From Phenylobacterium sp. (lineage in GTDB: Bacteria > Pseudomonadota > Alphaproteobacteria > Caulobacterales > Caulobacteraceae), in the NCBI GenBank assembly GCA_020402745.1, contig JADBYZ010000025.1, positions 1 through 64,000 on the forward strand: DNA of 64,000 nt. Reading direction: 5' to 3'. A program made the position numbers and the translations under genes. Every line of letters starts with the position of its first letter. Within the stretch, counting starts at the first letter, position 1. This document shows positions 27,694 to 35,735 of the stretch, one piece after another. Below the pieces are notes generated by a model, which saw only the letters and a list, made by a program, of their open reading frames with translations, did no database searches and was not told where the DNA came from.

Positions 27694-28470
27694 TCAGCCG
27701 CCCGACGCCTGTTCTTTAGGCGGGACCTTGTCCTGCGGACAGGTCAGGGACGCCCCCTTGGAAATCTCAGACGCTGCAGCCTTTAGGTCGGCCTGGTAGG
27801 CGGGCGTCTTCGAGACCCTGTCGTAGACCGCAAGGCCTAACATGCGACCGGCGGCGACGTCGCTTGGCCAGTGCACCCGGCAGTCGACACGGTGCTGCCC
27901 CACATTCGCACCCCAGGCGCGGATCGCGTCGGAGCGGGCAGGCGCCGCATCGGAGAGGGCGAGGGCCAGAAGCCAGCCAATTCCGGCGTGGCCGCTCGGA
28001 TAGGAGAAGCCCAGCCTGTCCCCCTGACCTGCGGCGACGAGGGGATCGCAGGCCGGGCCGCCATCCACTGTGAAGGGCCGGGGGCGCTTGTAAGCCGTCT
28101 TGGCCTGGTCCATCGGAACCACGAAGTCCACCATCAGGGTCATCATCAGCTTCTGGACCGCAGGGGTCTTCTCGGCGGAGACCTCGACGCCGACGGCGCA
28201 AGACACAGACTTCATGAAGGCGGCGTCGGGTAGGCGGGCCTCCCGGATCGCGCCTTCCCAGGCCGGGCCCTTCACTCCAGCCCGTGCGGCCGAAGCCGCT
28301 GTCCGGTCGAAGGCATCCTGGCTGGAGCCGGCCTCGGGCGGAGGTGGCAGCAACCGCACCGCATCGATGGGCGGTTGTCCTGCAAGGTAGCCTCCGCGGG
28401 TCTGGGCGGTCCCGAGCGTTGCCGGCGCGGCGGCGGCGATCAGGAAGGCAAGGGCAAGGGCGAGGCGCAT
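27694..28470 (-). CDS. Class A non-specific acid phosphatase (PhoN/PAP2 type)
   Basis: A 258-residue secreted enzyme with a cleavable signal peptide (about 1-22, MRLALALAFLIAAAAPATLG). The phosphatase signature KX6RP-PSGH-RX5HX3D is complete: KTAYKRPRP, FSYPSGHAG and HRVDCRVHWPSD. Class A enzymes hydrolyse phosphomonoesters in the periplasm using a phospho-His intermediate. It lies downstream of, and is probably independent from, the divergent hydrolase gene at 28597. Confidence 0.88.
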   Translation of the reverse strand: MRLALALAFLIAAAAPATLGTAQTRGGYLAGQPPIDAVRLLPPPPEAGSSQDAFDRTAASAARAGVKGPAWEGAIREARLPDAAFMKSVSCAVGVEVSAEKTPAVQKLMMTLMVDFVVPMDQAKTAYKRPRPFTVDGGPACDPLVAAGQGDRLGFSYPSGHAGIGWLLALALSDAAPARSDAIRAWGANVGQHRVDCRVHWPSDVAAGRMLGLAVYDRVSKTPAYQADLKAAASEISKGASLTCPQDKVPPKEQASGG

Positions 28471-28596
28471 GTCAGGGCTCCGTCTGTCGTCGGGGATCGA
28501 CCCTTAGGGTAAGCGCATTGTCCCCGCGCCGCCACGGCGTCATAATCTCTTCACAAGGCGAGCGATGCGACGCCTCTTGGACTGTGGGGGAAACGC

Positions 28597-30330
28597 ATGC
28601 GCTACCGGCTGGCCGCCCTGGGCGCGATCCTGATCATCGCCGGGTCTCTCCTTGCCTTCCTCGTGCAGGGCTCGGGTGGCGTCGAGGTCCGGGAGGCCCG
28701 CTGGCGGACGGCCGAGGGCGCCGTCATGTCTGGCCTGATCTACAGCCCCCCGGGGCTGGAGGCCGGGCGGCGCGCTCCCGCGGTCCTCCTCAGCCACGGC
28801 TACATCAACACCCGGGAGATGCAGAGCCCCTTCGCCATCGAGTTGGCGCGGCGGGGCTTCGTGGTCCTGGCCATGGACATGACGGGGCATGGCGGCTCTG
28901 GGGGTAATGTCGGAGCCGCCGGTTTTGGAGGGCCTTCCGCCCTGGCTTACCTTCGCAGCCTGCCCTTCGTCGATGCTGGCCAGATCGGCCTTGCCGGCCA
29001 CAGCATGGGCGGCGGACCCATCCTTGCGGCCGCCCGTGCTGAGCCGGACGCCTACCGCGCCGTGTCTTTGGTCGGGTCGGCGCCGGGGCTGTTCGGACCA
29101 CCCGACGAGGTCCGGCCGGACTTCCCTCGGAACCTGAACGTCGTCTTTGGCGGCCTGGATGAGTTCTCCGCCCTGATGTGGCGGACGCCGAAAGGGATTG
29201 ATCTTCCGGTGTCGGAGAAGCTGAAGGCCGTGTTCGGCGTCGCCTCTGCGGTGGAGCCTGGCCGCGTCTACGGGGATCCTGCCCTTGGGACCGCTCGGCG
29301 CCTCGACCTGCCCCATGTCACCCATCCCTGGGAACACTTTTCGTCCGGCGGCGTCGCCCCGGTGGTCGACTGGATGCAGACGCGGCTGGAGGGCGAGGCC
29401 CATCCGCTGCCTCCGGAAAATCAGGTCTGGTTCTGGAAGGAGATCGGGACCCTCGTCGCGCTCGTCGGCGCCGGCGTTCTTCTGCTGGGCGTCTTTGAGC
29501 TCGCGCTGGGCCTGCCTTGGCTGTCGGCCCTGCGGCGTGCGCCCGAGCCCGCTGCGGCGGTGCGTGGGGCGGGGGGCTGGCTGGCCCTGGGCCTTACAGC
29601 GGTTCTGCCGGCCCTGACCTACCTGCCCTTCATGAAGCTCGGCGCCCTGTGGTTCCCGTCGGCCCTCTTCCCGCAGTGGGTACAGAATCAGCTCCTGGCC
29701 TGGGCCTTGGCCAACACCGTGCTGGCCATACTGATCGCCCTGCTGCTGAGGCGCGGCCGTCCGGTCTTCAGCGTCGACATCCCGCGGTCCCTTTTCGCGG
29801 CCGGGCTTTCGGTCGGGGCCGTCGCCCTAGCTCTGTCCGCAGTGGACCGACTACTGCATGTGGACTTCCGCTTCTGGGTGATCGGCTTCAGGCCCATGAC
29901 GGAGGCGCGCTGGCCGACCTTCCTGACCTACTTGCCGTTCTGGGCTCTTCACTCGGTGATCGCGGTGAGGGGCCTCTGCGCCCTCCTTGCGGTGGACGGG
30001 GCAAGCCGTCGTCTGACCTACTTGGCTGCTGCGGGCGTCATGGGCGGCGGTTTCCTGGTCCTGGCGATCGCCCAGTACGCGACCCTGTTCACGACGGGGC
30101 TCCTGCTGACCCCGACCGAGCCGCTGAACGTCATCGTCGCCCTGCAGTTCATTCCCCTGCTCAGCCTGGTGGGCGTCATCGCGGTCTTCACCTGGCGAAG
30201 GACGAACAGCTACCTGCCAGGCGCCCTGATCTGCGCCCTGTTCCTGTGCTGGTACGTCACCAGCGGGACGGCCAATCACTGGTCGCCCGACTATCCGATG
30301 ACCTTCCCGCCCGCGGCGGAGGCCCGATAG
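28597..30330 (+). CDS. Alpha/beta hydrolase fused to a multi-pass membrane domain
   Basis: A 577-residue protein. An N-terminal signal anchor (about 5-25) leads into an alpha/beta-hydrolase domain (about 30-265) with oxyanion-side LLSHGYINT, MDMTGHGGSGG and the nucleophile elbow GHSMGGG. The last histidine is probably in THPWEHF. From about 285 to 560 there are roughly eight hydrophobic segments. The catalytic domain is predicted to face the periplasm. Substrate is unknown. The gene converges on lysC with a 7-nt gap. Confidence 0.75.
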   Translation: MRYRLAALGAILIIAGSLLAFLVQGSGGVEVREARWRTAEGAVMSGLIYSPPGLEAGRRAPAVLLSHGYINTREMQSPFAIELARRGFVVLAMDMTGHGGSGGNVGAAGFGGPSALAYLRSLPFVDAGQIGLAGHSMGGGPILAAARAEPDAYRAVSLVGSAPGLFGPPDEVRPDFPRNLNVVFGGLDEFSALMWRTPKGIDLPVSEKLKAVFGVASAVEPGRVYGDPALGTARRLDLPHVTHPWEHFSSGGVAPVVDWMQTRLEGEAHPLPPENQVWFWKEIGTLVALVGAGVLLLGVFELALGLPWLSALRRAPEPAAAVRGAGGWLALGLTAVLPALTYLPFMKLGALWFPSALFPQWVQNQLLAWALANTVLAILIALLLRRGRPVFSVDIPRSLFAAGLSVGAVALALSAVDRLLHVDFRFWVIGFRPMTEARWPTFLTYLPFWALHSVIAVRGLCALLAVDGASRRLTYLAAAGVMGGGFLVLAIAQYATLFTTGLLLTPTEPLNVIVALQFIPLLSLVGVIAVFTWRRTNSYLPGALICALFLCWYVTSGTANHWSPDYPMTFPPAAEAR

Positions 30331-30337
30331 CCGCGCC

Positions 30338-31588
30338 TCAGAGCTTGTCCAGGCCGTAGGCGGCGTGCAGGGCGCGAACGGCCAGTTCGGTATAGGCGGC
30401 GTCGATCAGCACCGAGATCTTGATCTCCGAGGTCGAGATGACCTGAATGTTGACGCCCTTTTCGGCCAGGGCGCCGAACATGGTCTTGGCTACGCCCGCA
30501 TGGCTGCGCATGCCGACCCCGATCACCGAGACCTTGGCCACGTCCTCATTGACCTTCACGTCCTCGAAGCCGATCTGGTCCTTGAGACTGCGGACGATCT
30601 CGACAGCCCGGCCGGCGTCCCGCTTGCCGACGGTGAATTCCATGTTGGCCGTGTCTGCGACCCTCGCATGGCTTTGCACGATCATGTCGACGTTGACGTT
30701 CGCGTCCGCCAGGGCCCCGAAGATGACCGAGGACACGCCCGGATGGTCAGGCAGGCCGAACAGGCTGATCTTGGCCTCGTCCCGGCTGTAGGCGACTCCG
30801 CTGACGATCCGCTTTTCCATGATCTCTTCCTCGTCGCACACGATGGTGCCCTGGCCCGGGGCCTCGCCCGGCTCGACAAAACTCGAAAGGACCCGGACTG
30901 GCACCTTCTGGGCCATGGCGAGCTCCACCGACCGGGTCTGCAGGACCTTGGCGCCCAGGGACGCCATCTCCAGCATTTCTTCATAGGAGATCCGCGCCAG
31001 CTTACGCGCCCGGGATTCGATCCGGGGGTCGGTGGTGTAGACGCCGTCCACGTCGGTATAGATGTCGCAGCGCTCGGCCCGCACTGCGGCGGCGATGGCC
31101 ACGGCGCTGGTGTCCGATCCGCCGCGGCCGAGGGTGGCGATCCGGCCCGAGTTCGTCACGCCCTGGAAGCCTGCGATCACCGCCACCTCGCCTGAGTCCA
31201 GCGCGGCGGAGAGCTTCTCCGGCGGGATGTCGTCGATACGGGAGCGGCCATGGGCGTCGTCGGCGAAGATCGGAACCTGCCAGCCCATCCAGGACCGGGC
31301 CGGAAGGCCCATATTGCGAAGGGTCATGGCCAGGAGGCCCGCCGTCACCTGCTCGCCCGAGGCGACAACGACGTCGTATTCGTCATCCGAGGCGGGAAGG
31401 CCCTCGGCAGCGGGACCGGCGGCGTCGGTCCAGGCCACCAGCTCGTTGGTCTTGCCGGCCATGGCCGAGACGACCACGGCGACCCTGTGCCCGGCGGCCA
31501 CCTCGGCGGCCACGAGCCGCCCGACGCGCCGGATGCGCTCGAGATCGGCGACGGACGTGCCGCCGAATTTCATGACCAGCCGCGACAT
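30338..31588 (-). CDS. lysC: Aspartate kinase
   Basis: A 416-residue aspartokinase, the first enzyme of lysine, threonine and methionine synthesis. The kinase domain starts [13 protein letters not shown] (residues 7-19) and has [24 protein letters not shown] and [16 protein letters not shown]. Two C-terminal ACT domains (about 265-416), with [11 protein letters not shown] and [16 protein letters not shown], give feedback control by amino acids. The start is the ATG encoding [10 protein letters not shown]; a longer frame to 31678 is not conserved-looking. It is divergent from ubiG. Confidence 0.96.
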   Translation of the reverse strand: MSRLVMKFGGTSVADLERIRRVGRLVAAEVAAGHRVAVVVSAMAGKTNELVAWTDAAGPAAEGLPASDDEYDVVVASGEQVTAGLLAMTLRNMGLPARSWMGWQVPIFADDAHGRSRIDDIPPEKLSAALDSGEVAVIAGFQGVTNSGRIATLGRGGSDTSAVAIAAAVRAERCDIYTDVDGVYTTDPRIESRARKLARISYEEMLEMASLGAKVLQTRSVELAMAQKVPVRVLSSFVEPGEAPGQGTIVCDEEEIMEKRIVSGVAYSRDEAKISLFGLPDHPGVSSVIFGALADANVNVDMIVQSHARVADTANMEFTVGKRDAGRAVEIVRSLKDQIGFEDVKVNEDVAKVSVIGVGMRSHAGVAKTMFGALAEKGVNIQVISTSEIKISVLIDAAYTELAVRALHAAYGLDKL

Positions 31589-31714
31589 GGCTCGAAATCC
31601 GCACTCCAGACCCGGAAAGACAGGCCTTCTAGCGGCGAGGCGGGGTGGGGGCAACACCTGCGCGCCGGGGCTTTTCACTGTGCAGCCGGCCCGGGGCTCT
31701 GGTATGTGCGGCTC

Positions 31715-32464
31715 ATGCCCGAGCCCGGTTCCAGCATCGATCCCGCCGAAGTCGAGCGGTTCTCACGCATCGCCGCCGAATGGTGGGACCCCAAGGGCAA
31801 GTTCGCCCCCCTGCATCGTTTCAATCCGGTCCGGCTCGCCTTCATCCGTGAACAGGGCCTGGCCCATTTCGGCCGCGACGGCGACGCCCGCCGGCCCTTC
31901 GAGGGTCTGAGGCTGCTGGACATCGGCTGCGGCGGCGGCCTCCTGTCCGAACCCATGTCGCGGCTGGGCTTCGATGTGACCGGGGTCGACGCCTCGGAGC
32001 GCAACATCGGCACCGCCCGGACCCACGCCGAACAGGCCGGGGTTCCCGTCACCTATCTCTGCTCCACAGCCGAGGCCCTTGAGGCGGAGGGCGTGGCGCT
32101 CTTCGACGTGATCCTCAACATGGAGGTGATCGAGCACGTCGCCGATCCGGGCGAGTTCCTGCGCACCTGCGGCAGGCTGCTGGCCCCTGGCGGCCTGATG
32201 ATCGTGGCGACCCTGAACCGCACCCTTCGCGCCCTGGCCCTGGCCAAGATCGGCGCCGAGTACGTCCTTCGCTGGCTGCCGGCCGGCACCCATGACTGGC
32301 GGAAATTCCTGACGCCGGAGGAACTTCGGGGCTTCCTGTCCGGGACCTCCCTGGACATGAAGGGTCCGTTCGGGGTGAGCTTTGATCCCCTTTCCGGCGT
32401 CTGGCGGCTCTCGTCGGATTCCGGGGTGAACTACATGATGACGGTGACGCGCCGGGCGGACTGA
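31715..32464 (+). CDS. ubiG: Ubiquinone biosynthesis O-methyltransferase UbiG
   Basis: A 249-residue SAM methyltransferase for both O-methylation steps of ubiquinone synthesis. Family blocks: [20 protein letters not shown] near the start, [16 protein letters not shown] (motif I, near 68-82), [15 protein letters not shown], and [11 protein letters not shown]. The C-terminal [18 protein letters not shown] is typical. The start is the ATG encoding MPEPGSSID. The ubiG/lysC divergent pair is a conserved alphaproteobacterial arrangement. Confidence 0.95.
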   Translation: MPEPGSSIDPAEVERFSRIAAEWWDPKGKFAPLHRFNPVRLAFIREQGLAHFGRDGDARRPFEGLRLLDIGCGGGLLSEPMSRLGFDVTGVDASERNIGTARTHAEQAGVPVTYLCSTAEALEAEGVALFDVILNMEVIEHVADPGEFLRTCGRLLAPGGLMIVATLNRTLRALALAKIGAEYVLRWLPAGTHDWRKFLTPEELRGFLSGTSLDMKGPFGVSFDPLSGVWRLSSDSGVNYMMTVTRRAD

Positions 32465-32500
32465 TCGGCCGGGCGCCCCGGTCCAGGGAGGGACTGGCGC

Positions 32501-34114
32501 ATGTTCGGATTGATGATGGACAGGCCCCTGACCCTGCCCTCCATCCTGTAGTACGCGGCGGCCTGGCACCCCACCCGAGAGATCGTCACCCGCACCGTTG
32601 AGGGGCCGATCCACCGCTACGGCTATGCCGACGCCCTTCAGCGCGCGAGGCGCACGGCCAACGCCCTTCGATCCCTTGGGGTGAAGCCAGGCGACAGGGT
32701 GGGCACCCTGGCCTGGTCCACTCACAGGCACTTCGAGCTCTACTACGCCGTCAGCGGCCTGGGGGCGGTGTTGCACACCATTAACCCGCGCCTGCATCCC
32801 GACCAGGTGGCCTGGGTGGCGAACCACGCCGGCGACAGCCTGTTGTTCTGGGACATCTCCTTCGCTGACCTCGTGCCCGAGATCGCCGGGCGCCTCGAGA
32901 CCGTAAAGACCTTCGTCGCCATGACCGACCGGGACAACCTGCCGGCCTCCGCCCCGGGCGGGACCCTGGTCTACGAGGAGCTGGTCGCGGCGGCCTCGCC
33001 GGACTTCGACTGGCCTGAGCTCGATGAGCGCCAGGCCTCCGCCCTTTGCTACACCTCAGGCACGACGGGGAACCCCAAGGGGGTGCTCTATTCCCATCGC
33101 TCGACCGTCCTTCACGCCCTGTCGGTGATCCAGCCCGACTGCTTCGGCCTGGGCGCCGCAGACGCCATCCTGCCCTGCGCCCAGATGTACCACGCCAACG
33201 CCTGGTGCACGCCCTACGCCGCGCCCCTGGTGGGGGCCAAGCTGATCCTGCCCGGCCGGCGCCTCGACGGGCCTTCCGTGTGCGACCTGGCGGTGGCCGA
33301 GCAGGCGACCTTCCTCCTGGGCGTGCCGACCATCTGGGTGGGCGTGCTGGACCACCTGGACGGGACCGGCCAGTCCCTGACCTCGGTCCGCACGGTGGCG
33401 GTGGGCGGCTCCGCCCCGACCGCCTCGCTGATCTCGCGGGTCCAGGAACGCCTGGGCGCCGATGTCCGGCAGATCTGGGGCATGACCGAGACCAGCCCCC
33501 TGGGGGTGATCAACACCCCCCTTGCGGCGCACGCGGGCGATACCGCTGAGGCCGCCCTGACCCGAAAGCAGAGGCAGGGCCGGGCCAACTGGGGCGTCGA
33601 GCTGCGCATTGTCGGCGAGGATGGCGCCGTCCTCCCGCATGACGGGCGGCAGTCAGGCGCCCTGCAGGTGCGCGGACCCTGGGTGGCCTCGGCCTACTAT
33701 CGCAAGGACGGCGCCGAAGCCTTCGGCGACGACGGCTGGTTCGACACCGGGGACATCGCCGCCATCGATCCCGAGGGTTACCTGCGCCTGACGGACCGGG
33801 CCAAGGATGTCATCAAGTCGGGCGGAGAGTGGATCTCGACCCTCGACCTGGAGGACGCGGTCTCGTCCCACCCCGCCGTCGCCCTGGCCGCCGCCGTTGG
33901 CATCCCGCATCCCAAGTGGGACGAGCGCCCGCTCCTGCTCGTGGTGCTGCGACCCGGCCAGGACGCCGATCCGGCGGCGCTGCGCGACCATGTGGCCGAG
34001 CGGGTGGCGAAGTGGTGGGTTCCGGATGAGGTGCGCATCGTCGAGGCCCTGCCCATCGGCCCCACTGGCAAGGTCCTCAAGCGGGAGCTGAGGGCCACGC
34101 TCGCCGGGGCCTGA
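32501..34114 (+). pseudogene. Fatty-acyl-CoA synthetase (AMP-binding) with early in-frame amber codon
   Basis: The frame starts at an ATG with a good GGGAGGG ribosome site and reads MFGLMMDRPLTLPSIL, then TAG (32549-32551, codon 17), then continues YAAAWHPTREIVTRTVEGPI and stays open to 34114. The residues on both sides of the stop match the family's N-terminus. The rest is a complete adenylate-forming enzyme: YTSGTTGNPKGVLYSH (P-loop), [35 protein letters not shown] and a C-terminal PTGKVLKR lysine. Full size would be 537 codons, normal for medium-chain acyl-CoA ligases. A single C-to-T change (CAG to TAG) explains it. Restart at GTG 32681 would drop about 60 residues. The gene is either freshly inactivated or read through at low level. 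Confidence 0.85.
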
Positions 34115-34224
34115 AAAGAGTCTGGCGCCGGTCGCCCCAAGGGCGATAAGGTCGAAACAGTCCGGTGCGCAAGGCCGGTCAAGGCGACATGGCCCGCATG
34201 GGCGAGACTTGGGGAGATGCCGAC

Positions 34225-35307
34225 ATGAAGGCCGCCGTTCTGCGCGAAGTGGGCAAGCCGCTTCAGATCGAAGACGTCCAGATCAACAAGCCTGGCCCGC
34301 ACGAGGTCCTGGTCCGCACCAAGGCCGCCGGCCTGTGCCATTCGGACCTGCACTTCATGGAAGGCTCCTACCCGCACCCGCTCCCGGCGGTTCTGGGCCA
34401 TGAGAGCGCCGGGATCGTCGAGGCTGTGGGCGCCGAGGTGCGCACCGTGAAGCCGGGCGACCACGTCATCACCTGCCTGTCGGCCTTCTGCGGCCACTGC
34501 GAGAGCTGCCTGACCGGGCGCCTGTCCCTCTGCATCAGCCCCGAAACCAAGCGCGGCGCCGACGACGAGCCCCGCCTGACCCATAACGGCGCGCCGCTGC
34601 CGCAGTTCCTGAACCTGTCGTCCTTCGCCGAGTACATGCTGATCCACGAGCACGCCTGCGTCTCGATCCGCAAGGACATGCCCCTCGACCGCGCCGCCCT
34701 GATCGGCTGCTCGGTCATGACCGGCGTGGGCGCGGCCATCCACACCTCGGGCGTGCGTCCTGGTGAGACCGTGGCGGTCATCGGCTGCGGCGGCGTGGGC
34801 CTTTCCGCCATCAACGGCGCGGCCATCGCCGGCGCCGGACGGATCATCGCCATCGACATGTTCGCCGGCAAGGACAACCTGGCCCGGGAATTCGGCGCCA
34901 CCGACTTCGTCGACGCCTCCTCGACCGACGCGGTGAAGGAAGTGCTCGAGATGACCCGCGGCGGCGTGCACCACGCCTTCGAGGCCATCGGCCTGTCCAA
35001 GACCGCCGAGCAGGCCTTCAACATGCTGCGCCGGGGCGGCACGGCCAACATCATCGGCATGATCCCGATCGGCCAGAACGTGACCCTGCCGGGCGCCGCC
35101 TTCCTGGGCGAGAAGCGTATCCAGGGCTCGCTGATGGGCTCCAACCGCTTCCCGGTCGACATGCCCCGCCTGGTGGACTTCTACATGTCGGGCAAGCTCA
35201 AGCTCGACGAGATGATCTCCCAGCGAATCCGCCTCGACCAGGTCAATGAGGGCTTCGCCGACATGAAGAAGGGCGGCCTCGCCCGCTCGGTCATCGTCTT
35301 CGACTGA
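34225..35307 (+). CDS. Zinc-dependent alcohol dehydrogenase (class III-like MDR family)
   Basis: A 360-residue medium-chain dehydrogenase. Catalytic zinc ligands are in AGLCHSD (Cys near 36) and GHESAG (His near 58), with the later Cys in LIGCSVMTGVGAAI. The structural zinc lobe has four cysteines, FCGHCESCLTGRLSLC (near 88-103). The NAD site is VIGCGGVGLSAI (near 188-199). It oxidises an alcohol with NAD(P); the substrate is not deducible. The start is the ATG encoding MKAAVLREVGKP, with a GGGGAG ribosome site. A strong terminator follows, so the acyl-CoA ligase and this gene may form a unit. Confidence 0.88.
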   Translation: MKAAVLREVGKPLQIEDVQINKPGPHEVLVRTKAAGLCHSDLHFMEGSYPHPLPAVLGHESAGIVEAVGAEVRTVKPGDHVITCLSAFCGHCESCLTGRLSLCISPETKRGADDEPRLTHNGAPLPQFLNLSSFAEYMLIHEHACVSIRKDMPLDRAALIGCSVMTGVGAAIHTSGVRPGETVAVIGCGGVGLSAINGAAIAGAGRIIAIDMFAGKDNLAREFGATDFVDASSTDAVKEVLEMTRGGVHHAFEAIGLSKTAEQAFNMLRRGGTANIIGMIPIGQNVTLPGAAFLGEKRIQGSLMGSNRFPVDMPRLVDFYMSGKLKLDEMISQRIRLDQVNEGFADMKKGGLARSVIVFD

Positions 35308-35330
35308 TCCTGCGCGACCAAGCGAAACGG

Positions 35331-35359
35331 GGGCCCCGCCTTTCGGCGGGGCCCTTTTT
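35331..35359 (+). terminator. Rho-independent terminator after the alcohol dehydrogenase
   Basis: A perfect 10-bp stem GGGCCCCGCC / GGCGGGGCCC with a TTTC loop is followed by five T residues. It lies 24 nt after the dehydrogenase stop. Confidence 0.92.
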
Positions 35360-35370
35360 CGTGGCCCGCC

Positions 35371-35721
35371 TCAGAGGAGGGAGAGGGCCTTCTCGGGAGG
35401 CCGGCAGACGGCGACGCCGCGCGGCCCCTCGACCACCGGCCGCTCGACCAGGATGGGTTCGCGCACCATGGCGGCGGCGAGGGTCGCTTCGCTCACGTCG
35501 GGGGCGGTCAGGCCAAGCGCCTCGGCCGCGCCGCCGCGTGTGCGAAGGAGGGCCCGCAAGGGGACCCCGGCGCGCGCAGCCAGGGAGGTCAGCTGGGCCT
35601 CGGTCCAGCCGGCCTTGAGATACTCCACGACACGGGGCTCGACACCCTTCTCCCGCAGGAGGGCCAGGGTGTTGCGCGACGTCCCACAGGCGGGGTTGTG
35701 GTAGATGACCACCTCGGACAC
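35371..35721 (-). CDS. ArsC family arsenate reductase (glutaredoxin-dependent type)
   Basis: A 116-residue thioredoxin-fold protein starting VSEVVIYHNPACGTSRNT, with the catalytic Cys near residue 12 followed by GTSRN as in ArsC, and REPILVERPVV (the Arg region) near 85-95. It would reduce arsenate to arsenite via a glutathione/glutaredoxin cycle. Without arsenic-resistance neighbours a different thiol role, as in Spx/YffB relatives, is possible. The start is GTG at 35721 with a very strong GAGGAGGAA ribosome site. It lies 14 nt downstream of the M28 peptidase gene, on the same strand. Confidence 0.85.
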   Translation of the reverse strand: MSEVVIYHNPACGTSRNTLALLREKGVEPRVVEYLKAGWTEAQLTSLAARAGVPLRALLRTRGGAAEALGLTAPDVSEATLAAAMVREPILVERPVVEGPRGVAVCRPPEKALSLL

Positions 35722-35735
35722 GGCTTCCTCCTCGG

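Noticed and set aside
32549..32551. Selenocysteine or pyrrolysine reading of the in-frame stop in the acyl-CoA ligase
   Set aside because: The codon is TAG, not TGA, and acyl-CoA ligases have no special residue at this N-terminal position. Pyrrolysine machinery is not expected in this lineage, so nonsense mutation is the simpler explanation.
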